A program made the position numbers and the translations under genes. A stretch of 64,000 bases of DNA from Desulfolutivibrio sulfoxidireducens (lineage in GTDB: Bacteria; Desulfobacterota; Desulfovibrionia; Desulfovibrionales; Desulfovibrionaceae), in assembly GCF_013376475.1 (NCBI RefSeq), contig NZ_CP045508.1, positions 2,516,001 through 2,580,000 on the forward strand. Direction: 5' to 3'. Positions 9,367 through 17,240 of this stretch are shown one piece after another (the first letter of the stretch is position 1; every line of letters begins with the position of its first letter). Under the pieces are notes generated by a model. The model did no database searches. It had not been told where the DNA came from and saw only the letters and a list, made by a program, of their open reading frames with translations.

Positions 9367-10217
9367 GCACCATCCCTGACCCGGATATCCCGGTGATCGA
9401 GGGCCAGGCCCTTTTTTCCGACCACGGCATCACGGTCTCGGGGCTCCGCATTGCCCCGGACCGGGGCACACCCGCGCTTCTGGGCGCGGCCTGCGCCGCA
9501 TGCGCCGTCTTGGGCCTGCCCGCGCCCTACGCCTTCCTGGTCGGCGACGAGGGCCTGGGGCACGGCAGCCGCGAACTCTACCGCCACCTCGTCGCGGTCC
9601 TGCCCGGCCTGGCCCTGTCCACCCTGGCCTTCCACTACCTGCAACCGGACGTCATGTGGCACGACAGGGTGCTGTTCGCCGTGGAGGCCATGCGTCCGCG
9701 CCCAAGGCTCATCGCCGACGCCGGATTCATGTACGCGGCCAAGATGAGCGGCCAGGCCGCCGCCTACGACCTGTTCACCCCGGACGCCGGGGAACTGGCC
9801 TTTCTGGCCGACGAGACCGCGCCGCATCCCTTCTATACCCGGGGGTTCATCCTGCACGACGACAACCATGTCCCGGACCTGATCGGCCGGGCCTACGCCT
9901 GCGAGAACGCGGCCGCCTGCCTGCTGGTCAAGGGATGCACGGACCATGTGGCGGACGCCACCGGCGTGCTGTATGCAGTGGAGGGACCAAGCGAGGAGGC
10001 CATGGAGGCCATGGGCGGCACCGGGGACACGCTGACGGGAACGGCGGCGGCCCTGGTGGAGGCCGGACGCCCCGTTCCCGAGGCGGCCCGGATCGCGGCC
10101 CGGGTCAACCGGCTGGCCGGGAGGCTGGCCCGTCCCCATCCGGGATCGCGCATCTCGGAGATCATCGCCCACATCCCGCGGGCCCTGACCCAGGCCCTTT
10201 CCGAGGAGGTCCCATGA
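9351..10217 (+). CDS. NAD(P)H-hydrate dehydratase / YjeF C-terminal-like kinase-fold protein
   Basis: A 288-residue ribokinase-fold protein. The hallmarks of ADP/ATP-dependent NAD(P)H-hydrate dehydratase are present: TPDAGELAFLAD (the NxxE-type motif), CLLVKGCTDHVAD, and the nucleotide-binding GGTGDTLTG with the catalytic Asp. It lacks the YjeF N-terminal epimerase domain. Large divergent N-terminal stretches (GTPALLGAACAACAVLGLPA) suggest it is not an ordinary housekeeping NnrD. The ATG at 9351 follows GAGGAGC within the end of the DUF3343 gene. Being locked into this operon by overlaps at both ends argues for a substrate linked to selenium or sulfur handling; that is inference. Confidence 0.7.
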   Translation: MLAVVGTIPDPDIPVIEGQALFSDHGITVSGLRIAPDRGTPALLGAACAACAVLGLPAPYAFLVGDEGLGHGSRELYRHLVAVLPGLALSTLAFHYLQPDVMWHDRVLFAVEAMRPRPRLIADAGFMYAAKMSGQAAAYDLFTPDAGELAFLADETAPHPFYTRGFILHDDNHVPDLIGRAYACENAAACLLVKGCTDHVADATGVLYAVEGPSEEAMEAMGGTGDTLTGTAAALVEAGRPVPEAARIAARVNRLAGRLARPHPGSRISEIIAHIPRALTQALSEEVP

Positions 10218-10447
10218 GCGCCAAGGACGACCGCCGCATCACCGCCGACATGACGCTTCTGGACGTGGTCCACGCCCACCCGGCCACGGACCCGGTCTTT
10301 CGCTCCCGGGACGCCGCAGCCGGCGTCTGCCTTTTATGCACCGCGCTTTTCGATTCCATCGAAACCGTGGCCGCCCGGCACCATCTCGACCTTGCCGCGC
10401 TTCTCGACGACCTGGAGAACGCCGTCCGGACAGCGCCCCCCGCATAA
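10214..10447 (+). CDS. DUF1858 domain protein
   Basis: A 77-residue protein that is almost entirely a DUF1858 domain. Visible features are ITADMTLLDVVHAHPATDPV, a CxxC pair in AAGVCLLCTALF, and DSIETVAARHHLDL. This domain is common in anaerobes and is linked to redox-active disulfides and hybrid-cluster proteins; its biochemical role is unknown. The start overlaps the preceding stop (ATGA), so it is the last gene of the yedE operon. The CxxC could serve as a thiol or selenol relay, but that is speculation. Confidence 0.7.
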   Translation: MSAKDDRRITADMTLLDVVHAHPATDPVFRSRDAAAGVCLLCTALFDSIETVAARHHLDLAALLDDLENAVRTAPPA

Positions 10448-10521
10448 TCTCCCCCCTTCCCCGCCCTGTTCCTCGCGTCCCCGGCCCGTCCGCGCCCGTC
10501 CTCCATTCCCTTGCCCTTCGT

Positions 10522-10558
10522 GGGATTCCAAAGGGCAAAGCCCTTTGGCCCCCGGAGG
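10522..10558 (+). repeat. Intergenic hairpin repeat, type B, copy 2
   Basis: Same module as 3286-3322: GGGATT, stem CCAAAGGGC with loop AAA and GCCCTTTGG, then a CCCCCGGAGG tail. It lies downstream of the yedE operon. Confidence 0.8.
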
Positions 10559-10577
10559 GTTCCTCATCCCCATTTTT

Positions 10578-10604
10578 CCCTCCCCTCCCCTCCCCTCCCC
10601 TCCC
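10578..10604 (+). repeat. TCCCC microsatellite
   Basis: A pure pyrimidine tract built on five TCCC(C) steps, flanked by more C/T-rich sequence, between the type B hairpin and the higBA promoter. Such tracts can vary in length; no coding role is seen. Confidence 0.8.
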
Positions 10605-10646
10605 GACTTCACTTTCTCTTCGTTTCCATCCCCTTTCCATTCGCTC

Positions 10647-10675
10647 TTGACCCATTATAAACTATCTCTTATATT
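10647..10675 (+). promoter_or_regulatory. higBA promoter with internal inverted repeat
   Basis: TTGACC (10647-10652), a 17-bp spacer and TATATT (10670-10675) give a strong sigma-70 promoter. The first codon of higB is at 10682, seven bases after the -10 box, so the transcript is probably leaderless. TATAA and TTATA half-sites inside the spacer and -10 could be the HigA operator. Confidence 0.65.
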
Positions 10676-10681
10676 CCTCCC

Positions 10682-11032
10682 ATGCCGTGGTCGGTGGAAT
10701 ACCTCAACGAACGCATCCGGGCGGAGTACGCCTCCCTTCCCGGAGACATCCGGGCCCGGTTTTCCAGGATCATAGCCATGATCGAGACGCACGGCCTTGA
10801 GTTTGTGGGCATGCCGTATGTCCGGCACATCGAAGGCAAGCTCTGGGAGATGCGGGCCAGCGGCCGGGACGGCATCGCCCGGGGCATGTATGTGACCGCG
10901 CGGGGCAAGCGCGTGGTCCTGGTCCATGTCTTCGTGAAAAAAACCCAAAAAACGCCCCGGGCGGAAATCACCAAGGCCCTGGCCAAGGCCCATGAGGTGG
11001 ATCGTGAACAAGAGAATCCTGGACGATCATGA
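10682..11032 (+). CDS. higB: HigB-like (RelE/ParE superfamily, Gp49-like) toxin
   Basis: A 116-residue protein with the phage Gp49/HigB pattern: MPWSVEYLNE, LPGDIRARFSRII, the central GKLWEMRASGRDGIARGMYV and VVLVHVFVKKTQKTP. These toxins are ribosome-dependent mRNA endonucleases; the basic core (RASGRDG, KKTQK) fits that. The start at 10682 matches where family homology begins, but no Shine-Dalgarno precedes it. The 3' end overlaps the XRE-type antitoxin gene by 41 bp, in the toxin-first order typical of HigBA. The C-terminal tail beyond KALAKAHEVDRE is not conserved in appearance and may reflect this overlap. Confidence 0.88.
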   Translation: MPWSVEYLNERIRAEYASLPGDIRARFSRIIAMIETHGLEFVGMPYVRHIEGKLWEMRASGRDGIARGMYVTARGKRVVLVHVFVKKTQKTPRAEITKALAKAHEVDREQENPGRS

Positions 11033-11285
11033 CGCCTGGATGCGCGACGACGCCGCATACCGCGACGCCTACGAGGCCCTGGGACCCGAATTCGCCGTGG
11101 CCGAGGCGCTGATCTCCGCGCGCGTCGCGGCCGGCATGACCCAGGCCGACGTGGCCGCCGCCCTCGGGGTGAAACAACCGGCCGTGGCCCGGATCGAGTC
11201 CGGCGGGAACGTGTCCCTGAAGACCCTGGAGAAGTACGCCCGGGTCCTGAAGCGCCGGATCAAGATTGACTTGGTCCCCGCATAG
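10992..11285 (+). CDS. higA: HigA-like XRE-family antitoxin
   Basis: A 97-residue DNA-binding antitoxin. The helix-turn-helix is clear (ARVAAGMTQADVAAALGVKQ followed by PAVARIESGGNVSLKTL), as is the common ending KRRIKIDLVP. It should neutralise HigB and repress the operon. The start overlaps the toxin gene; the ATG at 10992 is used, but a GTG at 11004 just behind GAGGTGG is an alternative that would shorten it by four residues. Confidence 0.9.
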   Translation: MRWIVNKRILDDHDAWMRDDAAYRDAYEALGPEFAVAEALISARVAAGMTQADVAAALGVKQPAVARIESGGNVSLKTLEKYARVLKRRIKIDLVPA

Positions 11286-11357
11286 GCCAGCCCCGATTTT
11301 TTCGCGTCCGGCGTCCCCCTTGCCTCCCGCCCGTCCTTCGGGTATCCCCCCTCTCCC

Positions 11358-12491
11358 ATGACCACACCCGGCGCCTTCACCATTCTCGCCCGCGACGGCG
11401 CGGCCCGCCGCGCCTCGCTCGCCACCGCCCACGGCGTGGTCCAGACCCCGGCGTTCATGCCCGTGGGCACCCAGGGCTCGGTCAAAAGCCTGTGCCCGCG
11501 GGACCTGCGCGAGATCGGCACCCAGATCCTTCTCGGCAACACCTACCATCTCTATCTGCGCCCCGGCGACGAGCTTATCGCCAAGCTCGGCGGCCTGCAC
11601 CGGTTCATGGCCTGGGACGGCCCCATCCTGACCGACAGCGGCGGCTTCCAGGTGTTCAGCCTGGCCGGGCTTCGCCGCCTGACCCCGGACGGCGTGGAAT
11701 TCGCCTCGCACATCGACGGCTCGAAACACTTCTTCAGCCCCGAAAAGGTCGTGTCCATCCAGCAAAACCTGGGCTCGGACATCATGATGGTCCTCGACGA
11801 ATGCGTGCCCTACGGCGCGGACTTCGAATACACCAAGAAATCCCTGGCCCTGACCACGGCCTGGGCCAAGCGCTGCCGCGAGGCCCACGGGCCAGGGCAG
11901 AACGGCCAGCTCCTGTTCGGCATCGTCCAGGGCGGCTTTTTCCCGGAGCTTCGGGCCGAAAGCGCCTCCCAGATCACCTCGCTCGGTTTCGACGGCCACG
12001 CCCTGGGCGGCATCAGCGTGGGCGAACCGCGCCCCGAGATGCACGCCATCATCAACGCCGCCACGCCGCATCTGCCTGAGTTCAAGCCCCGCTACCTCAT
12101 GGGCGTGGGCGCGCCCCAGGACATCCTGGCCGGGGTGGCCGCCGGCATCGACATGTTCGACTGCGTCCTGGCCACCCGCAACGCCCGAAACGGCACGCTT
12201 TTCACCTCCACCGGCAAGGTCAACGTCAAAAAGGCCGCCTTCCGCGAGGACGACTCGCCGCTTGACCCGGCCTGCTCCTGCTACGCCTGCCGCACCTTCT
12301 CCCGGGCCTACCTGCGCCACCTCTACATCGCCAAGGAACTGCTCTCCTATCGCTTAAACACCATCCACAACCTGACGTTCTTCCTCTCGCTCACGCAACG
12401 CATCCGCGACGCCATCGAGACCGGCACGTTCGCCAGCCTCAAGGCCGAAATCGACGCCATCTACCCGCCCGACGCCCCCACCGGGGAGTAA
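11358..12491 (+). CDS. tgt: Queuine tRNA-guanine transglycosylase
   Basis: Exchanges guanine 34 for preQ1 in tRNAs with GUN anticodons, during queuosine synthesis. The protein is 377 residues, normal for bacterial Tgt. Conserved elements seen are [15 protein letters not shown], the active-site Asp in [11 protein letters not shown], the substrate loop [14 protein letters not shown], and the nucleophile Asp in [17 protein letters not shown]. The zinc site is present as CSCYAC...YLRHLY. It has its own start 72 bp after higA, and no other queuosine gene is in the window. Confidence 0.97.
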   Translation: MTTPGAFTILARDGAARRASLATAHGVVQTPAFMPVGTQGSVKSLCPRDLREIGTQILLGNTYHLYLRPGDELIAKLGGLHRFMAWDGPILTDSGGFQVFSLAGLRRLTPDGVEFASHIDGSKHFFSPEKVVSIQQNLGSDIMMVLDECVPYGADFEYTKKSLALTTAWAKRCREAHGPGQNGQLLFGIVQGGFFPELRAESASQITSLGFDGHALGGISVGEPRPEMHAIINAATPHLPEFKPRYLMGVGAPQDILAGVAAGIDMFDCVLATRNARNGTLFTSTGKVNVKKAAFREDDSPLDPACSCYACRTFSRAYLRHLYIAKELLSYRLNTIHNLTFFLSLTQRIRDAIETGTFASLKAEIDAIYPPDAPTGE

Positions 12492-12527
12492 AGGGAAAGG
12501 GAAGCGAAGAGACGGAGCCTCCGGCGG

Positions 12528-12600
12528 CCAGGGGGGAAACCTTTTGAAAAAGGTCTCCCCCCTGGACCCTCCTTCGAAAACTTCGTCGCGCTTCGCGTTC
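12528..12600 (+). repeat. Post-stop hairpin element, type A, copy 1
   Basis: Stem CCAGGGGGGA (12528-12537) pairs with TCCCCCCTGG (12556-12565), with an inner ACCTTTT/AAAAAGGT stem. The conserved tail ACCCTCCTTCGAAAACTTCG follows. It lies 37 bp behind the tgt stop in the direction of tgt. Together with the type C element it fills most of the 302-bp gap 12492-12793, which holds no gene. Confidence 0.85.
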
Positions 12601-12674
12601 CACTCCCGGCCCGGCGGCGGGGAAGGAGTTTGACCGAAAACGGATGGAAATCACGGTGCATCAAGCCGCCTGTG

Positions 12675-12778
12675 TTGGCGCGAAGGGCGGCGGGTCTTGC
12701 CCGCCGCCCTTCGCGCCAAACCGAGGGGGTTTGGGGGAAATGATTTCCCCCAATGGGGGTTTGGGGGCAACGCCCCCA
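12675..12778 (+). repeat. Composite hairpin element, type C, copy 1
   Basis: A perfect 20-bp stem (12675-12694 with 12700-12719, loop TCTTG) is followed by GGGGGTTT, the palindrome GGGGGAAATGATTTCCCCC, another GGGGGTTT and the small stem GGGGGCAACGCCCCC. The order of parts and the GGGGGAAATGATTTCCCCC core recur at 28171-28273. Confidence 0.85.
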
Positions 12779-12793
12779 ACTCCACCTTCCCTC

Positions 12794-13837
12794 TTATCTC
12801 TCCTTCTCCCGTCTCCACTCCATCCCCTTCACCAGCCCGAAGCACCCGGCCAGCATCATGTCCCCGCCGGGGCAGGGGAACACGGCGTCGCGTCCGGCCA
12901 GAAGGCCGCGTTTGGGGCCGAGGATGAACGTCCGGGGGAATCCCCGGGCCTCGGCCGGAAGCGGCAGGGTCATGCAGCCGTGGCCGCCGGCGTCGAAGAC
13001 CATATCCAGGGTCAGTTCCCCGCGCCGGAAGAGTTCCAGATCCTCCCACACCGCCTCCGGCTGGCGAAGGCCCTGGTGCTGCTCGTAGATGCCATGGATG
13101 CGCCCGCCGAAAACCAGTGCCCCCAGGATATGGCTGTTGCCCATGTTCAGGATCACGGCCCCGGCCTGATCGCAGGCCGCGGCCACGTCGGGATCGAAAA
13201 GCGCTCCGAGCACGGCGGCCGAGGCCGTATCCGTCGTGAGGCCGCCGCCGATCGAGTCGCGCAGGGCGCGCAGCCGGGTGAGCATGACCGGCGGCGTCTC
13301 GTAGACCAGGGCCTCGGGATGCCCCCCGGCCTCGGACAAAAAGGTTTCCCACAGGGTGAACCGGCCCCGGCGGTTGCTTTTGCCGGGATGAAAGCCATGG
13401 TCCTGGGCCGCGGCGGCCACGCGATCCGGCATGGGCAGCCCGGCCGCGCCCAGAAAGGACCGCCAGAATCCCGGATCAAAGTCCGCCACATGCACCGGCA
13501 CATGCCCGGCCGGGCAGGATTCGGCCAGCACGACGCCCATGGATGTGAGCCGCCCCATGTCGTCGCCAAGGGAATAAGCCGACTCGGGCGTGGCGGTGAC
13601 GGCCATCCCGGCATCCAGGTGGGCCTTGACCGCGCGAAAGAACCCGCCGCCCATGTTCGTGCCGAAAAGATGGACGCCGCGCCCGGCGGTGGTCAGTTCG
13701 CGAATCCTGGCCGCCACCATCCTGGCCGGGGACGGCAGCACGAACTTGGGGCAGTTTTCCGGTTCAAGGGACGGATCGTAATACAGGACATCCTGGGTTC
13801 CCGAGCCGATATCCAGGCACAGGGTGGTTTGGGTCAT
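12794..13837 (-). CDS. DUF1786 domain protein (ASKHA-like fold)
   Basis: A 347-residue soluble protein. The N-terminus TQTTLCLDIGSGTQDVLYYD is a phosphate-1 loop of the actin/Hsp70 type, and AVILNMGNSHILGALVF looks like the second phosphate loop. A Cys-His-rich C-terminus follows (HGCMTLP, FPCPGGDMMLAGCFGLV). The family is DUF1786, sometimes annotated as related to pyruvate formate-lyase activation on weak grounds; its function is unknown. The ATG at 13837 has GGAAGAG upstream. It is divergent from the gcv operon, with 232 bp between the starts, so shared regulation is possible. Confidence 0.75.
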   Translation of the reverse strand: MTQTTLCLDIGSGTQDVLYYDPSLEPENCPKFVLPSPARMVAARIRELTTAGRGVHLFGTNMGGGFFRAVKAHLDAGMAVTATPESAYSLGDDMGRLTSMGVVLAESCPAGHVPVHVADFDPGFWRSFLGAAGLPMPDRVAAAAQDHGFHPGKSNRRGRFTLWETFLSEAGGHPEALVYETPPVMLTRLRALRDSIGGGLTTDTASAAVLGALFDPDVAAACDQAGAVILNMGNSHILGALVFGGRIHGIYEQHQGLRQPEAVWEDLELFRRGELTLDMVFDAGGHGCMTLPLPAEARGFPRTFILGPKRGLLAGRDAVFPCPGGDMMLAGCFGLVKGMEWRREKER

Positions 13838-14069
13838 GCGCTCTTCCCGCTGATTATGGTGTCCCGAAATCGGGCGAAGACGGTGTACCCTCCCGTCGTC
13901 GCCAGGTCCAGGGGGGGCCGGCCGCCGGGCAAGGCGGCGAAACCGTTTCCCAGGAAAAGGCCGCGCGGGCGATGGGTCGGATATCCCTTGCCCCCCGGCC
14001 CGGAATGGGTTTACATCGACCTTTGGCGCGCGGTGAGCGTCGCGCATATCCTTGTCTCGGAGGAACCCC

Positions 14070-14447
14070 ATGATTCCTAAAGACTTACTCTACTCCAAAA
14101 CCCACGAATGGGTGAAGATCGAGGGCGGCATCGCCGTGGTGGGCATCACCTATTTTGCCCAGGAGCAACTCGGCGACATCACCTACGTGGATCTACCCAA
14201 GGTCGGAACCGTTTTCGAGGCCGGACAGGAGATGGGCTCCGTGGAGTCGGTCAAGGCCGCCAGCGAACTGTATTGCCCCGTGTCCGGAGAGGTCATGGAG
14301 ATCAACCCCGAGCTTGACGCCGCGCCCGAGAAAATCAACGCCGATCCCTTCGGCGAGGGCTGGATGATCAAGATCAAGGTGGCCGACGAACCCATCGGCC
14401 TTCTTTCGCCCGAGGAATACGCCGAAATCGCCCAGGCCGAACACTGA
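14070..14447 (+). CDS. gcvH: Glycine cleavage system H protein
   Basis: Lipoyl carrier that shuttles the aminomethyl group between P, T and L proteins. The protein is 125 residues. The lipoylation site is clear (GSVESVKAASELYCPVSG, Lys62), as are THEWVKIEGG and YVDLPKVGT. The ATG at 14070 has GGAGG upstream. It heads a four-gene operon gcvH-gcvPA-gcvPB-lpdA. No glycine-riboswitch-like sequence was recognised in the 232 bp before it. Lipoylation would need the lipA product encoded at 51488-52423. Confidence 0.97.
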   Translation: MIPKDLLYSKTHEWVKIEGGIAVVGITYFAQEQLGDITYVDLPKVGTVFEAGQEMGSVESVKAASELYCPVSGEVMEINPELDAAPEKINADPFGEGWMIKIKVADEPIGLLSPEEYAEIAQAEH

Positions 14448-14460
14448 TCCGGAGCGCCCG

Positions 14461-15795
14461 ATGCCCTACATTCCCCATACCCCGGATGAGGTCCGGGAGA
14501 TGCTCGATGTTGTCGGCGTATCGAGCATTGAGGAGCTTTTCGCCGAAATCCCCGCCGAACTGCGTCCAAAACGTCTCAATCTGCCCCCGGGACTGACCGA
14601 AATGGCGGTCCGGCGCATGATGGAGCGGCTGGCAGCCAAAAACCGGGCCGAGACGTCGAGCTTCCTTGGCGGCGGCTTCTATGACCACTACGTGCCCTCG
14701 GCCTCGGACCTGCTCATCTCCCGGGGCGAATTCGCCACAGCCTACACCCCCTACCAGCCCGAGGCCTCCCAGGGCACGCTCCAGGCCATCTTTGAATATC
14801 AGACGGCCGCAAGCCGGCTCTTCGAGATGGACTGTTCCAACGCCGGGGTCTACGACGGCGGCACGGCGCTCTACGAGGCGGTGATGATGGCCATGCGCCA
14901 CACCAGACGCAAAAAGGTGGTGGTCAGCGAGGCCGTCAACCCCATCTACCGCATCGTGCTGTCCACCTACACCAGGAACCTGCGCCTCACGCTTCAGACC
15001 GTGCCCCACGCCCACGGCACCGACGACATGGCCGCCCTGACCCGGGCCATTGACACCGAAACGGCCGCTGTGGTGGTTCAAAACCCCAATTTCTTCGGTG
15101 TGATCCAGGATTTTACCGCGCTTTTCACGACCGCCAGGACCCGTGGCGCGGTGTCCATCATCTCCGGCTATCCGGTGCTGCAGACCGTGCTCAAAACCCC
15201 CGGGGCCATGGGCGCGGACATCGCCACGGCCGAGGGCCAAAGCCTGGGACTGCCCCTGTCCTTCGGCGGCCCATTCCTGGGCATCATGACCTGCCGCAAG
15301 GAACTGGTGCGCCAGATGCCCGGCCGCATCGCCGGACGCACCAAGGACGCCGCCGGCCGCACCGGCTACGTCCTCACCCTCCAGGCCCGGGAACAGCACA
15401 TCCGCCGCCAGAAGGCCACCTCCAACATCTGCTCCAACCAGGCCTTGTGCGCCCTGCGCGCCCTGGTCAACCTGTGCCTGGCCGGCGACGAGGGCCTGGC
15501 CCGACAGGCCGCCCTGTCCATCGAAAACGCCCACTACGCGGCTATGCGCCTGAACTGCATCCCCGGGGTGAGCCTGCTGGCCCCCGATGTTCCCTACGGC
15601 AACGAATTCACGGTTCTTTTCCCCATAAACGGAAAAAGGATCGCCCGGGCGCTCATGGACGAGGGGATTGTCCCGGGCTTTCCGCTGGGGCGCTACTATC
15701 CAGGCCTGGAAAACGCCCTTTTGGTGTGCTGCACCGAAAAACACGGCCGCGAGGAGATCGACCGGCTGGCCAGGAGAGTGGAGAAGGCCCTATGA
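14461..15795 (+). CDS. gcvPA: Glycine dehydrogenase (decarboxylating) subunit 1
   Basis: N-terminal half of the split P protein, 444 residues. It pairs with the GcvPB subunit to decarboxylate glycine and load the aminomethyl group on GcvH. Family features are PYIPHTPDEVREML, SFLGGGFYDHYVPS and AYTPYQPEASQGTLQAIFEY near the N-terminus, then REQHIRRQKATSNICSNQAL. It lies 13 bp after gcvH, and its stop overlaps the start of gcvPB (ATGA), which favours equal amounts of the two subunits. The split arrangement is common in Firmicutes, Deltaproteobacteria and archaea. Confidence 0.97.
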   Translation: MPYIPHTPDEVREMLDVVGVSSIEELFAEIPAELRPKRLNLPPGLTEMAVRRMMERLAAKNRAETSSFLGGGFYDHYVPSASDLLISRGEFATAYTPYQPEASQGTLQAIFEYQTAASRLFEMDCSNAGVYDGGTALYEAVMMAMRHTRRKKVVVSEAVNPIYRIVLSTYTRNLRLTLQTVPHAHGTDDMAALTRAIDTETAAVVVQNPNFFGVIQDFTALFTTARTRGAVSIISGYPVLQTVLKTPGAMGADIATAEGQSLGLPLSFGGPFLGIMTCRKELVRQMPGRIAGRTKDAAGRTGYVLTLQAREQHIRRQKATSNICSNQALCALRALVNLCLAGDEGLARQAALSIENAHYAAMRLNCIPGVSLLAPDVPYGNEFTVLFPINGKRIARALMDEGIVPGFPLGRYYPGLENALLVCCTEKHGREEIDRLARRVEKAL

Positions 15796-17240
15796 AGACC
15801 GTTTTCGACACATCCGTTCCCGGCCGCGAGGGCGTGTGGCCCGAGAAACCGCGCACCGAGCCTGTTGATTTCATCCCCGAGGGGTTTCTGCGGCCTGGGC
15901 GTCCGAACCTGCCCTCCCTGTCCGAACTCGACGTGGTGCGCCACTTCACGCGCCTGTCCTCCAAGAACTACGGTGTGGACTCGAATTTCTATCCGCTCGG
16001 GTCCTGCACCATGAAATACAACCCCAAATTCACCGAGGAAGTGGCCGCCCTGCCCGGTTTCTCCAGGCTCCACCCCCTGTTGCCGCAGCTTCCCGGCGGC
16101 GGGGACATGGCCGCCGGCGCGCTTGAGGTCCTCTACGAAACCGAGCGGCTTTTGTGCGAGATCACGGGCATGGCCGCCTTCACCCTGCACCCCATGGCCG
16201 GGGCCCACGGCGAACTCACCGGCGCGCTCATGATGGCCGCCTACCACGCCGACAAGGGCCACGCCAAAACCAGGATCATCTGCCCGGACTCGGCCCACGG
16301 CACCAACCCGGCCTCGGCGGCCATCGCCGGATTCGAGGTGGTGAGCATCGCCTCCAAGGACGGCATCATCGATCCCGAGGCCCTGGCCGCCGTGCTCGAC
16401 GACAAGGTGGCCGGGGTGATGATGACCGTGCCCAACACCCTGGGCCTGTTTGAACGCCACCTGCCGCGCATCGTCGAGTTGTGCCGCAAGGTGGACGCCC
16501 TTTTGTACTACGACGGCGCGAACCTAAACGCCATTCTGGGCAAGCTGCGGGTCGGCGACGCCGGCTTCGACGTGGTGCACTTAAACCTGCACAAGACCTT
16601 CGCCACCCCGCACGGCGGCGGCGGTCCCGGCTCGGGCCCCGTGGGCGTCTCGGAGCGGCTTATCCCCTTCTTGCCCATCTCCCGGGTCTTCAAGGACGAG
16701 GCCGGCCGCTTCGGACTGCGCTACGACTATCCCAAGTCCATCGGCTACGTGGCCCCGTTTTACGGCAATTTCGGCGTGGTGCTCAAGGCCTACGCCTACA
16801 TCCTGCGCCTGGGCCGCGAGGGCCTGCCCCGCGTCTCGGAGCATGCCGTCCTGGCCGCCAACTACCTGCGAAAACGCCTGGAGGACGTCCTCGACGTCCC
16901 CTTCAACCGCATCTGCATGCACGAATTCGTGGCCTCGGCCGAACGCCAGGCCAAGAGCGGCGTGCGCGCCCTGGACATCGCCAAGGCGCTGCTCGACCGG
17001 GGTTACCATGCCCCCACGATCTATTTCCCGCTCATCGTCAAGGAGGCGCTCATGTTCGAGCCCACCGAGACCGAGAGCAAGGACACCCTGGACGCCTTCG
17101 TGGCCGACCTGCGCGACATCCTGGCCCTGGCCGAGACCGACCCGGCGGCGGTGACCGCCGCCCCCGTGACCCTGCCCGTGGGACGTCTGGACGAGACCCA
17201 CGCCGCCCGGGCCATGGAGATCACCGATGACCTCGGCTGA
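15792..17240 (+). CDS. gcvPB: Glycine dehydrogenase (decarboxylating) subunit 2
   Basis: C-terminal, PLP-binding half of the P protein, 482 residues. The PLP lysine lies in LNLHKTFATPHGGGGPGSGP (Lys near residue 268). SNFYPLGSCTMKYNPK and the DSAHGTNPASA block are also typical. The ATG overlaps the gcvPA stop, and the 3' end overlaps lpdA by 14 bp, so the whole operon is translationally tight. Confidence 0.97.
   Translation: MKTVFDTSVPGREGVWPEKPRTEPVDFIPEGFLRPGRPNLPSLSELDVVRHFTRLSSKNYGVDSNFYPLGSCTMKYNPKFTEEVAALPGFSRLHPLLPQLPGGGDMAAGALEVLYETERLLCEITGMAAFTLHPMAGAHGELTGALMMAAYHADKGHAKTRIICPDSAHGTNPASAAIAGFEVVSIASKDGIIDPEALAAVLDDKVAGVMMTVPNTLGLFERHLPRIVELCRKVDALLYYDGANLNAILGKLRVGDAGFDVVHLNLHKTFATPHGGGGPGSGPVGVSERLIPFLPISRVFKDEAGRFGLRYDYPKSIGYVAPFYGNFGVVLKAYAYILRLGREGLPRVSEHAVLAANYLRKRLEDVLDVPFNRICMHEFVASAERQAKSGVRALDIAKALLDRGYHAPTIYFPLIVKEALMFEPTETESKDTLDAFVADLRDILALAETDPAAVTAAPVTLPVGRLDETHAARAMEITDDLG

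Noticed and set aside
10968-12320. Minus-strand frame of 450 codons antisense to higA and tgt
   Set aside because: Shadow of tgt, whose active-site motifs are complete on the plus strand.
14000-14069. Glycine riboswitch before gcvH
   Set aside because: I looked for the conserved glycine aptamer pattern in 13838-14069 and did not see it; a covariance-model search of this gap would be decisive.
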